From Ancylobacter sp. Lp-2 (lineage in GTDB: Bacteria; Pseudomonadota; Alphaproteobacteria; Rhizobiales; Xanthobacteraceae), in assembly GCF_020523795.1 (NCBI RefSeq), contig NZ_JAJALI010000014.1:1-64000 (forward strand): a stretch of DNA of 64,000 bases. The letters run 5' to 3'. The notes beneath the pieces were generated by a model that saw only the letters and a program-made list of their open reading frames with translations, did no database searches and was not told the DNA's origin. This document shows positions 28,766 through 38,864 of the stretch, piece after piece. The translations under genes and the position numbers were made by a program. Every line of letters starts with the position of its first letter. The stretch's first letter is position 1.

Positions 28766-30168
28766 GCGCGACATCCGCAGTGCAAGCGGCCAAGCCGCGT
28801 GGCGCCACCGAGAGCATCATCGCCGCGCTCGAGGCGATGACCTTCGAATCCTTCCCTGATGACCTCGTCGCCGCCGCGCGCACGTTGATCATCGACGGCA
28901 TCGCGGTCGCGGTCGCGGGCGCGCGGCTGGAGGAGGCGCCACGCCTCCTCGCCGGGCACCTGCGCGTGCAGGGAGGGGCCGGCGACGTCTCGGCATTGGG
29001 ATTGGGATTCGGCCTCTCCGCGGTGTCGGCCGCGCAGCTCAACGGCACATCGATGCATGTGCTGGACTATGAGCCGATGTGGCGGCCGGGCACGCACGCC
29101 CTGTCGCCGACGCTTGCCGCCTCGCTGGCGCTTGCCGAGGAGAGGGGCTTTGGCGGCCGCGCATTGATCACCGCGCTGGTACGGGGCATCGAAATACAGG
29201 GGTGGTTGCGCGAGGCTGGCCGGACGGAATCCCACGAACTGCGTTTCCATCCTCCCGGCATGGTCGGGCCGATCGGCTCGGCGGTCGCCTCCGCCACGCT
29301 GCTCGGCTTCGGCCCGGACGAGATGGCGAATGCGCTCGGCATGGCCTCGTCGCGCTGCGGAACCTTGTTCACCAATCTCGGCACCATGACCAAGTCGACC
29401 CATTGCGGCCTCGCCGCCGCCAGCGGGCTCGAATGCGCGCTTTTGACGGCCGCGGGTTTCAGTGCCGACCGGATGATTTTCGACGCGCCGACCCAAGGCT
29501 ACATCCAGGCCTTCATGCCGCGTTTCGACATGGCCGCGCTGATGCGCATCGGCGAAGGCTATCGGATTCTGGATCCGGGCTTTGCCATCAAGATATTCCC
29601 CGCCAAGTTCAGCACGCATTACGGTATCACCGCAGCGCTGGAGCTACGCCCGGCAATTCCCGCTACGGGTGACATCGCCCGCATCGAGATCGTCGCCGCC
29701 AACGTCCCGTCGAGCGACCGGCCGGTTCCCGAGACGGGTCTCGCCGGCAAGTTCAGTGTCCAATACACCGTCGCCGCCGCATTGCTCGATGGCGAGGTTG
29801 GACTGGGCAGCTTCACGGATGAGCGTCTCCGCCGGGCCGACATGCAGGAATTGCTGCCGAAGATAAACCTGCATATGCCCAAGGACATGCCGAGCCTCTA
29901 CAATACCGGACGGTATGCCGAGGTCGCGGTGCATATGGCCGACGGGCGGGTCGTCTCGGCGCGATGCTCCAACCCCCGGGGGTCATGGGGGGCCGAACCT
30001 ATCTCCGCCGCGGAGCATCGCACCAAGGTGCGAGCCTGCCTGGCCACGTCGCTGCCCGGGGAGACGGTGGACGAGATCCTCGATCTTGCCGCTCGCGTGG
30101 AAGGGCTGGATGGGGCAGGCCTCCGGCGCTTGCTCCGTCTCGCCTCAGGGCGTGATATCACAAACTAG
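28762..30168 (+). CDS. MmgE/PrpD family dehydratase
   Basis: This 468-residue cytoplasmic protein belongs to the MmgE/PrpD family, which includes 2-methylcitrate dehydratase, cis-aconitate decarboxylase and iminodisuccinate epimerase. Features include the helical N-terminal half with VAAARTLIIDGIAVAVAGAR, the conserved TKSTHCGLAAASG stretch around residues 210-222, and KIFPAKFSTHYGITAAL near residue 278. It overlaps the upstream lyase gene (ATGA), so the two act together. With the AcnD-like enzyme on the other strand, the set matches dehydration, rehydration and cleavage of a methylcitrate-like acid. Confidence 0.88.
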   Translation: MSATSAVQAAKPRGATESIIAALEAMTFESFPDDLVAAARTLIIDGIAVAVAGARLEEAPRLLAGHLRVQGGAGDVSALGLGFGLSAVSAAQLNGTSMHVLDYEPMWRPGTHALSPTLAASLALAEERGFGGRALITALVRGIEIQGWLREAGRTESHELRFHPPGMVGPIGSAVASATLLGFGPDEMANALGMASSRCGTLFTNLGTMTKSTHCGLAAASGLECALLTAAGFSADRMIFDAPTQGYIQAFMPRFDMAALMRIGEGYRILDPGFAIKIFPAKFSTHYGITAALELRPAIPATGDIARIEIVAANVPSSDRPVPETGLAGKFSVQYTVAAALLDGEVGLGSFTDERLRRADMQELLPKINLHMPKDMPSLYNTGRYAEVAVHMADGRVVSARCSNPRGSWGAEPISAAEHRTKVRACLATSLPGETVDEILDLAARVEGLDGAGLRRLLRLASGRDITN

Positions 30169-30193
30169 TCCCGCTTCGTTCCGACAAGGTGCC

Positions 30194-30871
30194 ATGGCCG
30201 TGAAGCCGCAATCCATACTCGAAAAGGTCGTCGCAACCAGTTCGGTCGTCGATCTGGTTGTCGATCGGCTGGAGGCGGCGATCATGACCGGAGAACTCGC
30301 AAGTGGCGAACGCCTGTCCGAGCAGGCGATCGCCAACAGCATGGGGATCAGTCGCGGTCCCCTGCGGGAGGCGCTGCGCCGGCTCGAAGGGCGCGGCCTG
30401 ATCGAGCGCATCCCCAACATGGGTGCGCGCGTCACGCCGCTCCTGCGCCAGAGCCTGGAGGCGATCCTGGTGATCCGGGAATCTCTCGAGACCCTGGCCT
30501 GCCGCCTCGCGGCGGAACGCATTACCCCGGCGGAGCTGAAGGCGCTGGAGGGCATCCTGAAGAAGAAAGGCTCCAGGAACCGCGACGACCGTGTCTACCA
30601 CCAGTCGCCGGATCAGGATTTCCACCTCGCCATCATCATGGCCTGCGGAAACGAGAAGCTGATCAGCATCCTGCGGGACGACATCTATTACATGATGCGC
30701 TTCCACCGCTATCGATCGGGTGGGCGGCCCGGCCGCTCCTCGGCCGTGCTCGACGAACACCGGGCGATATTTGAGGCGCTCAAGGAGCATATGCCGGAAA
30801 AGGCGGAGGTCGCGATGCGCGAACATCTCGTCAACGCGCACAAGAGCATCCGAAGCAGCCTGAGCGACTGA
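30194..30871 (+). CDS. GntR-family regulator with FCD domain, first system
   Basis: The 225-residue protein has a GntR winged helix at about residues 15-80 (GELASGERLSEQAIANSMGI, then SRGPLREALRRLEGRGLIE) and an all-helical FCD effector domain after residue 90 with metal-site histidines near FHLAII and EHRAIF. FCD regulators usually repress catabolic genes until their organic-acid ligand binds. It follows the lyase-PrpD pair by 25 bases. The palindrome at 27737-27748 is the likely operator. The start is the ATG encoding MAVKPQ at 30194. Confidence 0.9.
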   Translation: MAVKPQSILEKVVATSSVVDLVVDRLEAAIMTGELASGERLSEQAIANSMGISRGPLREALRRLEGRGLIERIPNMGARVTPLLRQSLEAILVIRESLETLACRLAAERITPAELKALEGILKKKGSRNRDDRVYHQSPDQDFHLAIIMACGNEKLISILRDDIYYMMRFHRYRSGGRPGRSSAVLDEHRAIFEALKEHMPEKAEVAMREHLVNAHKSIRSSLSD

Positions 30872-30980
30872 TCCGCTTCGGAGTCTGAATCAACGTCAAG
30901 TGCGAAGGAATGGTGCCCGCGAGGCTGCGGGCGGCCACGCTCCTTGTCGCGCTCAAACAAGCAAAGACCGAGGAAACGCC

Positions 30981-32198
30981 ATGTCTCTCGAGAAGCTGAA
31001 AGTTGGAATCGTCGGCGCCGCGTTTGCCCACAGTCCGGACGGTCGCGAACGTTTCTCGGTGCGAGCCCATATTCCGGCGCTGTTGAAGCAGGCCGACACC
31101 TACGACCTGACCGCGATCTGTACGACGAAGATGTCGAGCGCCACGGAGACCTGCCAGCGCTTCGGCATCGCGCATGCCTATGACAATGTCGAGGCGATGC
31201 TGGCGGATCGGCCTGAGCTGGACATCGTCTGCGTGTCCGTGCGCCCCTCGGTGCATCATCGCGTCGCCATGCCGGCCCTGCGCGCCGGCAAGCATGTCTA
31301 TTGCGAGCTGCCCATGGCGGTTTCGACGGCCGAGGCGCAGGAGATGTACGACCTTGCCAAGGCCGGCAATCTCAAGACGCAGGTCGGCTATCAGCATCAT
31401 TTCGAGCCCGCCTCCCTGCACATGGCCGAACTCGTCCAGGCGGGCTTCATCGGCAAGCCGCTGTCCTTCTCCCATTCCTTCTTTTCCGGCGCCTACATCA
31501 TGCCGCGGCCGAGCCATCGGGAATGGTTGTTCCAGGCCGGAGATGGCGGTCATCCCGGCTATCGCAGCGGCCAGAGCCTGCAAAGACTGATGGCCGTGCT
31601 CGGTGCCGACGTCACCGATATCTGCGCCGAGATGCGCGTCATGGTGCCGGAGCGCCGCAACACCGACACCGGCGGCGTCATTCGCGGCAATCAGGTCGAC
31701 AACATGAACTATCTGCTGCGGGTCGGCGGCGACGTCGTGGGAACGATGCAGACCTCGCTCACCGGTTGGTTCGGCACCGGCACCCGCTTCGAGATCTACG
31801 GCACCGAGGGCATGTTGATGCTCGCCGCGACCGACACGCCGAAGGACTGGGACAAGAGCAAGGGCGACGGCGATCCGACGCGCGGCATGCTCAAGCTCTA
31901 CGGCGCGCGTGCCAGCCATGAGCAGTTGTTCGGCGATCCGGTGGCGCCGGAGCGATTGCAGCGCGAATTCCGGGCGATCGAAATTCCGGCGCGGCATACG
32001 ACCGTTCAGGGCTTCAGCCATGGTCAGGCGGCCTTCGAAGTGGCGCAGGCCTGGTCAGCCTTCGCCGAGGGTATCCGCGGCGGCAGGGCATCGAGCCCCA
32101 GCTTCACGGATGTGATCAAGATCCACTACGTGCTTGATGCCGCCGAAAGATCCGTTGCAATCGGGGCCTGGCAGAAGGTCGATTATTCCAAGCTTTGA
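30981..32198 (+). CDS. Gfo/Idh/MocA family oxidoreductase
   Basis: The 405-residue protein has an N-terminal Rossmann domain (LKVGIVGAAFAHSPDGRERF), a second conserved motif CELPMAVSTAEAQ near residue 107 where most family members have EKP, and the C-terminal alpha/beta domain with GYQHHFEPASLHMAEL. These NAD(P)-dependent enzymes oxidise or reduce sugars, cyclitols and related compounds. CELP in place of EKP removes the usual catalytic Lys, so the chemistry may differ. The ribosome-binding site GAGGAAAC decides the start at 30981. It sits between the GntR regulator and the transporter, so it may act on an intermediate of the same pathway. Confidence 0.82.
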   Translation: MSLEKLKVGIVGAAFAHSPDGRERFSVRAHIPALLKQADTYDLTAICTTKMSSATETCQRFGIAHAYDNVEAMLADRPELDIVCVSVRPSVHHRVAMPALRAGKHVYCELPMAVSTAEAQEMYDLAKAGNLKTQVGYQHHFEPASLHMAELVQAGFIGKPLSFSHSFFSGAYIMPRPSHREWLFQAGDGGHPGYRSGQSLQRLMAVLGADVTDICAEMRVMVPERRNTDTGGVIRGNQVDNMNYLLRVGGDVVGTMQTSLTGWFGTGTRFEIYGTEGMLMLAATDTPKDWDKSKGDGDPTRGMLKLYGARASHEQLFGDPVAPERLQREFRAIEIPARHTTVQGFSHGQAAFEVAQAWSAFAEGIRGGRASSPSFTDVIKIHYVLDAAERSVAIGAWQKVDYSKL

Positions 32199-32237
32199 AA
32201 ATTCGTCGACTGGTGCCCCTCCTCGGAAAGTACGTCC

Positions 32238-34259
32238 ATGAGCTCTCTGGAGATTGCCGTTCAGGCACTCGGAATGATGTTGGAGCCGACGCGACTTCTG
32301 TTCCTGTCGCTCGGCGTGGTCTGTGGCGTAGTATTGGGAATTATCCCCGGTATCGGTGGATTGTCGGGGGTTGCGCTGCTGCTGCCCTTCACCTTCGGCA
32401 TGGATCCTTATACCGCCTTCGGCTTCCTGCTCGGCCTTGCCGCGACGACGGCGACCGGCGATCCGATCCCGGCGATCCTGTTCGGAGTACCGGGCGGAGC
32501 CGGGTCGGCTGCCACCGTGCTGGACGGCCTGCCTCTGGCCAAAAAAGGGGAAGCCGGACGCGCCCTCGGCGCCGCCTATATGTCCTCGATGCTGGGCGGC
32601 GTGTTCGGTGCCATCCTCATGGCGGCGCTGCTTCCCATCATGCGGCCGGTGATCCTGTTTGTCGGCGCACCGGAACTGCTCGCCTTCGCCGTCTTTGGCC
32701 TGTCGATGGTGGCGATCCTGGCCGGAAAGTCGCCCTTGCGCGGCATCGTGGCGGCGATCGTCGGCATTCTGCTGTCGCTGGTCGGTTCGGACCAGCAGGG
32801 CGCATCGCTGCGTTGGACCTTCGGCACGCTGTATCTCTATGAGGGCGTTCCGCTCGTCCCGGCGGTGCTGGGGCTCTATGCGCTGCCGGAACTCTGCGAC
32901 CTGCTGATCTCCCGTACGGCGATCGCCGGCTCGGCTTCCAAATCCAAGGGCTCAGGCATGCTTGAGGGAGCGGCCGACTGCTTTCGGCATTGGTGGCTGG
33001 TGCTGCGCTGCTCCTGGCTGGGGGCGGCATTCGGTGCGTTCCCCGGCATCGGTGGCAGCGTCATCGACTGGCTGGCCTACGGCCATGCGTTGAAGACCGA
33101 GCGCGGGGCGAGGGAAACCTTCGGCAAGGGCGACATTCGTGGCGTGATCGCCTCCGAGAGCGCCAACAACGCCAAGGAAGGTGGGGCGTTGGTGCCCACC
33201 GTCGCCTTCGGCGTACCGGCCACGGCGAGCATGGCGCTGCTGCTGGGAGCCTTCCAGATCCACGGCTTGACGCCGGGGCCGGCCATGCTGACCCGCCATC
33301 TCGATGTCACCTACTCCATGGTTTGGAGCATCGCACTGGCGAATATCCTTGGTGCCGGCCTCTGCTTTCTGTTCAGCAGCCAATTCGCGAAGCTCGCCAC
33401 GCTACGCTACACGCTGATCCTGCCGACCGTGCTGTCGATCATCTATATCGGTGCATTCCAGGAATCCCGGCAATGGGGCGATATCTATACGTTGCTCATT
33501 TTTGGCGTGGTCGGCTGGACAATGAAGCAGCTGAAATGGGCTCGCCCGCCGCTGATCCTCGGCCTGGTGCTGGGTGAGACCATTGAACGCTACCTCTTCA
33601 TATCGGTCGAGCGCTTTGGCGACAGCTGGCTCACGCGTCCCATCGTGATGGCGTTGTTCGGTCTCGCCCTTTTGGGATTTCTCAGTCCGCTCTACCGCTC
33701 CCTGCGCAAGCGGATGGCCGCGGGCCGGCCGATCGCCTTTCAGGGCGTTCACTTCCGACCCTCCCAATTGGTGCATGTGTTCCTGATCGCCATGCTGCTG
33801 TTCGGACTTTCGGAGGTGCCTCGGTGGAACGAGAGCTCGCGCATCGTGCCGGTCATCCTCGGAACGATCGGGCTTGTCTTCGTCATCCTCAGCCTCGTTG
33901 CCGATCTGCTGCGTCCATCGGAGGCTGAGTTCGACAGCGATGAGATCCACATGGATCTCGAGTCCGACACCGGTCATCTCGAGAATCGCGTGGTGGTGCT
34001 GCGCGCGGGAATATTCTTCGGCTGGCTGATCGGGCTGACCATCTCCATGGCGGTGATCGGATTGATCCCGAGCATCCCGATCTTCGTCATTCTCTTCATG
34101 CGCGCCGAAGGGCACGAGCGCTGGAGGCTCGTCTTGCCGCAGGCGATCGGGATCACCCTGTTCGTCTATGTCGTGTTCGTTCGCATCATGCACGTGCCCT
34201 GGCCTCCGACCCTGCTTGGGTATCTGGTGCCGGCCCTCAAATTCATCCCGTCAACCTGA
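32238..34259 (+). CDS. tctA: TctA permease with fused TctB-like domain
   Basis: This 673-residue membrane protein is longer than a normal TctA of about 500 residues. Residues 1-490 have the TctA signature: LGIIPGIGGLSGVALLLPF, GDPIPAILFGVPGGAGSA and the repeat half with FPGIGGSVIDWLAYGHA. After a basic loop, residues 510-673 add further helices (VHVFLIAMLLFGLSEVP; IVPVILGTIGLVFVILSLV; IFFGWLIGLTISMAVIGLI) in the pattern of TctB, the small membrane subunit. No separate tctB gene is near, so a fusion is likely. It would import carboxylates delivered by the TctC protein at 26592 using the ion gradient. Confidence 0.85.
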   Translation: MSSLEIAVQALGMMLEPTRLLFLSLGVVCGVVLGIIPGIGGLSGVALLLPFTFGMDPYTAFGFLLGLAATTATGDPIPAILFGVPGGAGSAATVLDGLPLAKKGEAGRALGAAYMSSMLGGVFGAILMAALLPIMRPVILFVGAPELLAFAVFGLSMVAILAGKSPLRGIVAAIVGILLSLVGSDQQGASLRWTFGTLYLYEGVPLVPAVLGLYALPELCDLLISRTAIAGSASKSKGSGMLEGAADCFRHWWLVLRCSWLGAAFGAFPGIGGSVIDWLAYGHALKTERGARETFGKGDIRGVIASESANNAKEGGALVPTVAFGVPATASMALLLGAFQIHGLTPGPAMLTRHLDVTYSMVWSIALANILGAGLCFLFSSQFAKLATLRYTLILPTVLSIIYIGAFQESRQWGDIYTLLIFGVVGWTMKQLKWARPPLILGLVLGETIERYLFISVERFGDSWLTRPIVMALFGLALLGFLSPLYRSLRKRMAAGRPIAFQGVHFRPSQLVHVFLIAMLLFGLSEVPRWNESSRIVPVILGTIGLVFVILSLVADLLRPSEAEFDSDEIHMDLESDTGHLENRVVVLRAGIFFGWLIGLTISMAVIGLIPSIPIFVILFMRAEGHERWRLVLPQAIGITLFVYVVFVRIMHVPWPPTLLGYLVPALKFIPST

Positions 34260-34279
34260 ACCGGAGGCCGGCGGGGCAC

Positions 34280-35539
34280 ATGGCGGAATCGCTCACCTCT
34301 GCGAAGCCATCCTGGTCGAGACGCACCTTTTCGGCGCTCGCTCACCGCAACTACCGCCTGCTGTGGACGGGAACGCTGATTTCCCACACGGGCGACTGGA
34401 TGGATCAGGTCGCGCTCAACTGGTTCGTCGTCTCGACCAGCGGTTCGCCGTTCGAACTGGCGCTCGTCAATCTTTGCCGAGGACTGCCCATCCTGCTTTT
34501 CACCCTCGTCGGAGGGGCGATCGCGGACAGGGTGGAGCGACGGCGGCTGATGATGATGACCCAGAGCTGCGCGATGCTGCTGGCGTTCGTGCTCAGTGCG
34601 CTGGTTCTGAGCGGAGCGGCGACCATCTTCGCCGTTCTTCTCATTGCCACGGCACGCGGAATCGTCATTTCCTTCAATCTTCCGGTGCGGCACTCGCTGA
34701 TCCCCGAGCTCGTGCCGGCATCGGACCTTCCCAATGCGGTGGCGCTGAATTCACTTACCGTCAACGTCACCAAGATCGTCGGACCAGCGTTGGCGGGACT
34801 GATCATCGCCACGCTGGGCACCGGGGCCTGTTTCCTGATCAACGGCCTCAGTTTCCTGGTCGTGATCTGGACGCTGGGTGCGATGCGCTTTCCCGTCGCG
34901 GCGCCGGCGAATTCCGGACAGTCGCTTCACCAGAGCATCGTGGAAGGTGTCGCCTATGTGCGTAACGACCGTTCGATCTCGCTGCTCGTGCTGGTCGCCT
35001 TGGTACCCACCTTCTTCGGCCAACCCTATCTGACCCTGCTGGCATTGTTCGCCTATACGGTGTTCCAGATCGGGCCGGAGGGGCTGGGCCTGCTGACGTC
35101 GAGTGCGGCTGCTGGTTCGGTGCTCGGCGCGCTCGCCATCGCGGCCTTCCCACGTGTGGCGGCATCCGGCCGCGCGATGCTGGGTTTTCTCATCCTGTTC
35201 GGCGGGCTGCTCGTCGCCTTTGCGCTGAACCCTTCGGTTGTTCTGGCGCCGATCCTCCTGCTGGGGGTCGGGGCGATGCAGATCGCCTACAACGCCTCAA
35301 ACAACACGATACTTCAGATGCGTGTTCCCAATCATATGCGCGGGCGCGTTACGTCCATTCTCCTCATGAACAGAGGTCTCGTGCAACTTGGTGCGGCTTC
35401 ATCTGCTGCCATCGCCGGTTTGTTCGGTGTTCAAAGTGCCGTGGCGGCGACAGGGTTCATCATATTGGCGTTCGGATCTCTGATCTTGCTGAGATCCGAT
35501 ACCTTGTCGGCCATAAACATGGACGAATTTCTGAAATGA
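34280..35539 (+). CDS. MFS transporter, EntS-like (MFS_3)
   Basis: The 419-residue protein has twelve membrane segments and typical MFS_3/EntS features: an N-terminal LAHRNYRLLWTGTLISHTGD and GGAIADRVERRRLM between helices 2 and 3. Relatives export siderophores or other metabolites. It starts 20 bases after the TctA fusion gene with a good GGAGG site, so it is probably the last gene of the rightward carboxylate operon. Its substrate is unknown; it might export an end product or an inhibitory analogue. Confidence 0.82.
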   Translation: MAESLTSAKPSWSRRTFSALAHRNYRLLWTGTLISHTGDWMDQVALNWFVVSTSGSPFELALVNLCRGLPILLFTLVGGAIADRVERRRLMMMTQSCAMLLAFVLSALVLSGAATIFAVLLIATARGIVISFNLPVRHSLIPELVPASDLPNAVALNSLTVNVTKIVGPALAGLIIATLGTGACFLINGLSFLVVIWTLGAMRFPVAAPANSGQSLHQSIVEGVAYVRNDRSISLLVLVALVPTFFGQPYLTLLALFAYTVFQIGPEGLGLLTSSAAAGSVLGALAIAAFPRVAASGRAMLGFLILFGGLLVAFALNPSVVLAPILLLGVGAMQIAYNASNNTILQMRVPNHMRGRVTSILLMNRGLVQLGAASSAAIAGLFGVQSAVAATGFIILAFGSLILLRSDTLSAINMDEFLK

Positions 35540-35585
35540 GATTTCGGGCCCCGGTAGGTACGTCCGGGAGCCGTCGAAGGATCCT

Positions 35586-36548
35586 TCAGACGATTTGGTT
35601 CGTCAGCGGCAAATTGTTCGCGGCTCTCTCGATATTCTCCAGCAGAAGATCAATCACGCGCCTCTCATAGTGGCGCGTCTCGCCGGCGCTGTGCGGCGTC
35701 ACCAGTACATTCGGCAGATCCCAGATCGCGGAGGAACCGGGCAACGGTTCCTCGCAAGCGCAATCGAGGCCAGCGCCCGCAATGACCCCACCACGCAGCG
35801 CATCGATCAGCGCGGGTTCGTCGACGACGAGACCGCGAGCGACATTGATGAGATAGGCATCCGCCCGCATGGCCGCGAAAGCCGCAGCTCCCATCAAGCC
35901 CTGGGTCTCCGGGTTGAGCGAGCAGGTCAGCGCCACAAAATGGGCGAGAGGCAACACCTCCGACAATTGCGCCGGGGACACCACGCTCGATACGTCCGGC
36001 ACTGGTGCCGGCTCCCGCTTCACGCCGATGACGGTCATGCCGAAGGCGGCGGCGAGGCGGGCGAGCCGCTTGCCGATGCGGCCGAGGCCGACGATCAGCA
36101 AAGTCTTGCCGTCGAGTTCGTCCTCGCGCCGACTGTGATCTCCGATCATCGGACGCCAGTGGTGCTGCCTCTGGAAGTCCCGCGCCATATGAAGCTGGCG
36201 GGTCAGAGCCAGCATCAGCGCCATGGCATGTTCGGCGACCGCCCGCTCATTGGCGCCCTGCGCGCTGGCGAGTTGAATGCCCTTGTTGCGCAGCACGTCG
36301 CGCGCAAATTGGTCGGTCCCGGCACTGATCGACTGGATCAGACGCAGCTTCGGCGCGCGCTCGGCCAGCGCGTTGCGCCACAGGCCGGAAACGACGAGCA
36401 CGTCCACTTCGCCGATGCGAGCTTCGAGCTCGGATAGAGTGCGCACCTCGAACGAGTCGAAGCCGGCTCCGCGACGCAGATACTCGTCGCGGAGCCGATA
36501 GGCGGCGTGAGCGAAGCCAATGATGGGGGATCCGACAGCCTGGCTCAT
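35586..36548 (-). CDS. D-2-hydroxyacid dehydrogenase, second carboxylate operon
   Basis: The 320-residue protein is an NAD(P)-dependent D-isomer 2-hydroxyacid dehydrogenase. The nucleotide-binding motif VGLGRIGKRLARLA lies near residue 153, the catalytic Arg near residue 231 in INVARGLVVDE, and the catalytic His in VTPHSAGET near residue 285. It reduces 2-keto acids to D-2-hydroxy acids or the reverse. It starts 8 bases after the LeuB-like gene and is last in a seven-gene operon, where it may process the keto acid released by the lyase or the TPP enzyme. Confidence 0.9.
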   Translation of the reverse strand: MSQAVGSPIIGFAHAAYRLRDEYLRRGAGFDSFEVRTLSELEARIGEVDVLVVSGLWRNALAERAPKLRLIQSISAGTDQFARDVLRNKGIQLASAQGANERAVAEHAMALMLALTRQLHMARDFQRQHHWRPMIGDHSRREDELDGKTLLIVGLGRIGKRLARLAAAFGMTVIGVKREPAPVPDVSSVVSPAQLSEVLPLAHFVALTCSLNPETQGLMGAAAFAAMRADAYLINVARGLVVDEPALIDALRGGVIAGAGLDCACEEPLPGSSAIWDLPNVLVTPHSAGETRHYERRVIDLLLENIERAANNLPLTNQIV

Positions 36549-36556
36549 ACGGGTTC

Positions 36557-37624
36557 CTATGCTAGCGCGGCAACGATGGCGTCGCCCATTTCACGCGTGC
36601 CCACAATCCTCGCGCCGGGCAAGGCGAGATCTGGCGTGGCGATGCCACCCGCCAGCACGGCACGCGCCGCATTTTCCACCCGGAGCGCCTCGGCTTCCAT
36701 TCCGAAGCTCTGGCGCAGCATCATCGCGGCGGACAGGATCGTGGCGATAGGATTGGCGACATCCCGGCCGGCAATGTCCGGCGCCGAGCCATGGATCGGC
36801 TCGTACAGGCCCTTGTTGTTGCCGCCAAGAGAGGCCGAGGGCAGCAGGCCGATCGAGCCGGTGAGCATCGAGGCCTGGTCGGACAGGATATCGCCGAACA
36901 GATTGCCCGCGACGATGACGTCGAACTGGCGCGGATTGCGTATTAGGCTCATGGCGGCGGAATCCACGAGCTGGTGGGTGAGTTCGACGTCCGGATACTG
37001 CCGCCCGACCTCGCTCATCACCTCGCGCCACAATGCACTCGCCTCCAGTACGTTCGCCTTGTCGATCGAGCAGACCTTGCGCCGCCGTCGGCGCGCCGCG
37101 TCGAAGGCGACATGGGCGATGCGCTCGACCTCGGAGGCGGCGTAGAACATAGTATTGATGACCGCACGCTCGCCCGTCGGCGTTTCGACCGGCCCCCGCG
37201 GCGTGCCGTAATAGATGTCGCTGTTCAATTCGCGCACGATCATGAGATCGAGCCCGTCGATCACCTCGGGCTTGAGCGTCGAGGCGTCGATCAGCTCCGG
37301 GAACAGTTTCACCGGGCGGAAATTGGCAAACAGGCCCAATTCCTTGCGCAGTCGGCGCAAGGCGGCACCGGGCTTCTTCACATGCGGGTAATGGTCGTAT
37401 CTGGGATGGCCAACCGCACCGAACAGGATGGCGTCAGAGCGCAGCACGATGTCGAGCGTGGCCGGCGGCAATGGATCGTCGGCGACCTCGAGCCCGGCCC
37501 CGCCGACCGCGCCCTCTTCGAAGATGAAGGCGTCGCTGTCTTTGGTGACCGCGCGCAGTACCCTCACGGCTTGCGGCACGATCTCCGGCCCGATGCCGTC
37601 ACCCGGCAAGACAGCGATCCTCAT
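36557..37624 (-). CDS. 3-isopropylmalate dehydrogenase-like enzyme
   Basis: This 355-residue protein belongs to the isocitrate/isopropylmalate dehydrogenase family. It has [16 protein letters not shown] at the start, the substrate-loop motif [14 protein letters not shown] near residue 135, the [20 protein letters not shown] metal-binding region near residue 238 and [12 protein letters not shown] near residue 272. It oxidatively decarboxylates a 3-substituted malate with NAD. Leucine-pathway LeuB usually has ELTGGIYFG at the loop, so ELNSDIYYG suggests another malate. No leuC or leuD is nearby and the neighbours are TTT and lyase genes, so a catabolic role on an alkylmalate or tartrate-like acid is more likely than leucine synthesis. 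The start follows GGAGAAG. Confidence 0.82.
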   Translation of the reverse strand: MRIAVLPGDGIGPEIVPQAVRVLRAVTKDSDAFIFEEGAVGGAGLEVADDPLPPATLDIVLRSDAILFGAVGHPRYDHYPHVKKPGAALRRLRKELGLFANFRPVKLFPELIDASTLKPEVIDGLDLMIVRELNSDIYYGTPRGPVETPTGERAVINTMFYAASEVERIAHVAFDAARRRRRKVCSIDKANVLEASALWREVMSEVGRQYPDVELTHQLVDSAAMSLIRNPRQFDVIVAGNLFGDILSDQASMLTGSIGLLPSASLGGNNKGLYEPIHGSAPDIAGRDVANPIATILSAAMMLRQSFGMEAEALRVENAARAVLAGGIATPDLALPGARIVGTREMGDAIVAALA

Positions 37625-37703
37625 CGTTCGACTTCTCCAGGAAAGGGATGCAAGAGCAGAGCGGCGCCGCGGCCGTGAATTTCCAGCCGCGGCGTTGGGG
37701 GGA

Positions 37704-38723
37704 TCAATTGATCTTCGACAGGAGGCTGGAGATGCGAGCGACCTCGCCGTTCCAGTAGGTGTTGTACTGTGCGGCGTCCATGTAGCGGATCTCCAGGCCC
37801 ATCTCTGCGAATTTCGACTTGTATTCCGGTGAGTTGGCGATCTTGCCGAGCGTCTCCCCGATCCTCGCCGCCATCTTTGGGTCGACGCCGGCCGGGAAAG
37901 CAAAGCCGCGCGAGGTGCCGGAATAGATCTTGAAGCCCTGCGATTCCGCCGTCGGCACGCCGGGCGCATAGGCGCTTTCCTGCTTGTCGAACACGGCAAG
38001 GATGCGGACGCGACCGGATTTCACCTGCGCGACGAAATCGCCCACGCTGCCTTGCACCGCGTCGATATTGCCGCCGAGCAGGGTGTTCAAGGCAAGGCCG
38101 GAGTCATTGTGGAACACCGGCGTGAAGGAGACGCCGGCTCCCTGCTCCATGGCGATGACGTCGAGATGTTCGCGGCCGCGTGGGCCGACCACGCCGACGG
38201 TCCGCTCTGCGGGCTTTTCCTTGGCGGCGGCGATCAGGTCGCCGAGCGACTTGTAAGGACTGTCGGCACGCACTGCGATGGCGCCGGCATCATAGGAAAA
38301 GTTGCCGATGCCGATGAAGCTTTCCTTGTTGAAGTTCGCTTTCCGCGAGGGATCGAGCATGACGGTGATCGCGGTCGGCAGAGAAATCAGGCCGAACGTG
38401 TAGCCATCCTTCGGTGCATCCGCGAGCGCCTGCACCCCGACCTGCACCCCTGCACCGGGGCGGTTCACGACCTGGAAGGACGTGCCGGGAAATTCCTTTT
38501 CCATCGCCGCCGCGACGAAGCGAGCATTGATGTCGGTGCCACTGCCGGCCGAGCCCGCGACGATGATGGTGAAGCGCTTGCCGGGCTCGGGATAGGCTTG
38601 GGCCGAAGCCGGGCTCGGCGCCAGCAGCGCGAGGCCGGTGACGGTGAGCGCCGCGGCGAGGAACGTCCGGCGTGAGCCGATCTGCATGCCCGGGGCCCGG
38701 TCCGGTTGTGTCCGTTTGGTCAT
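37704..38723 (-). CDS. tctC: TctC-family solute-binding protein, second TTT system
   Basis: The 339-residue protein has a twin-arginine signal ([19 protein letters not shown]) ending near ASAQA around residue 42, followed by the Bug/TctC fold with [18 protein letters not shown] and the VNRPGAG loop. Tat export is less common than Sec export for this family. The start at 38723 follows GGGAGGAC; a longer frame upstream is non-standard. It lies in an operon with TctA and TctB (39813-41861) and would capture their carboxylate ligand in the periplasm. Confidence 0.88.
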   Translation of the reverse strand: MTKRTQPDRAPGMQIGSRRTFLAAALTVTGLALLAPSPASAQAYPEPGKRFTIIVAGSAGSGTDINARFVAAAMEKEFPGTSFQVVNRPGAGVQVGVQALADAPKDGYTFGLISLPTAITVMLDPSRKANFNKESFIGIGNFSYDAGAIAVRADSPYKSLGDLIAAAKEKPAERTVGVVGPRGREHLDVIAMEQGAGVSFTPVFHNDSGLALNTLLGGNIDAVQGSVGDFVAQVKSGRVRILAVFDKQESAYAPGVPTAESQGFKIYSGTSRGFAFPAGVDPKMAARIGETLGKIANSPEYKSKFAEMGLEIRYMDAAQYNTYWNGEVARISSLLSKIN

Positions 38724-38864
38724 TGTCGTCCTCCCATTCTGATGCCGACCTCCGGGGCCGGCGAATACGGCGCTGTTGCGCTCTGTTTCTGGTGGGTGGA
38801 AACGGAAGGCGTGAGCCATTTCCAACCAAATACGGATTAATTCCTAGCGGCCTCTCCCGCCGAG

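Noticed and set aside
36557-37624. Leucine biosynthesis gene leuB
   Set aside because: Family membership is clear but leuC/leuD are absent and the neighbours are transport and catabolic genes, so I did not give the symbol.
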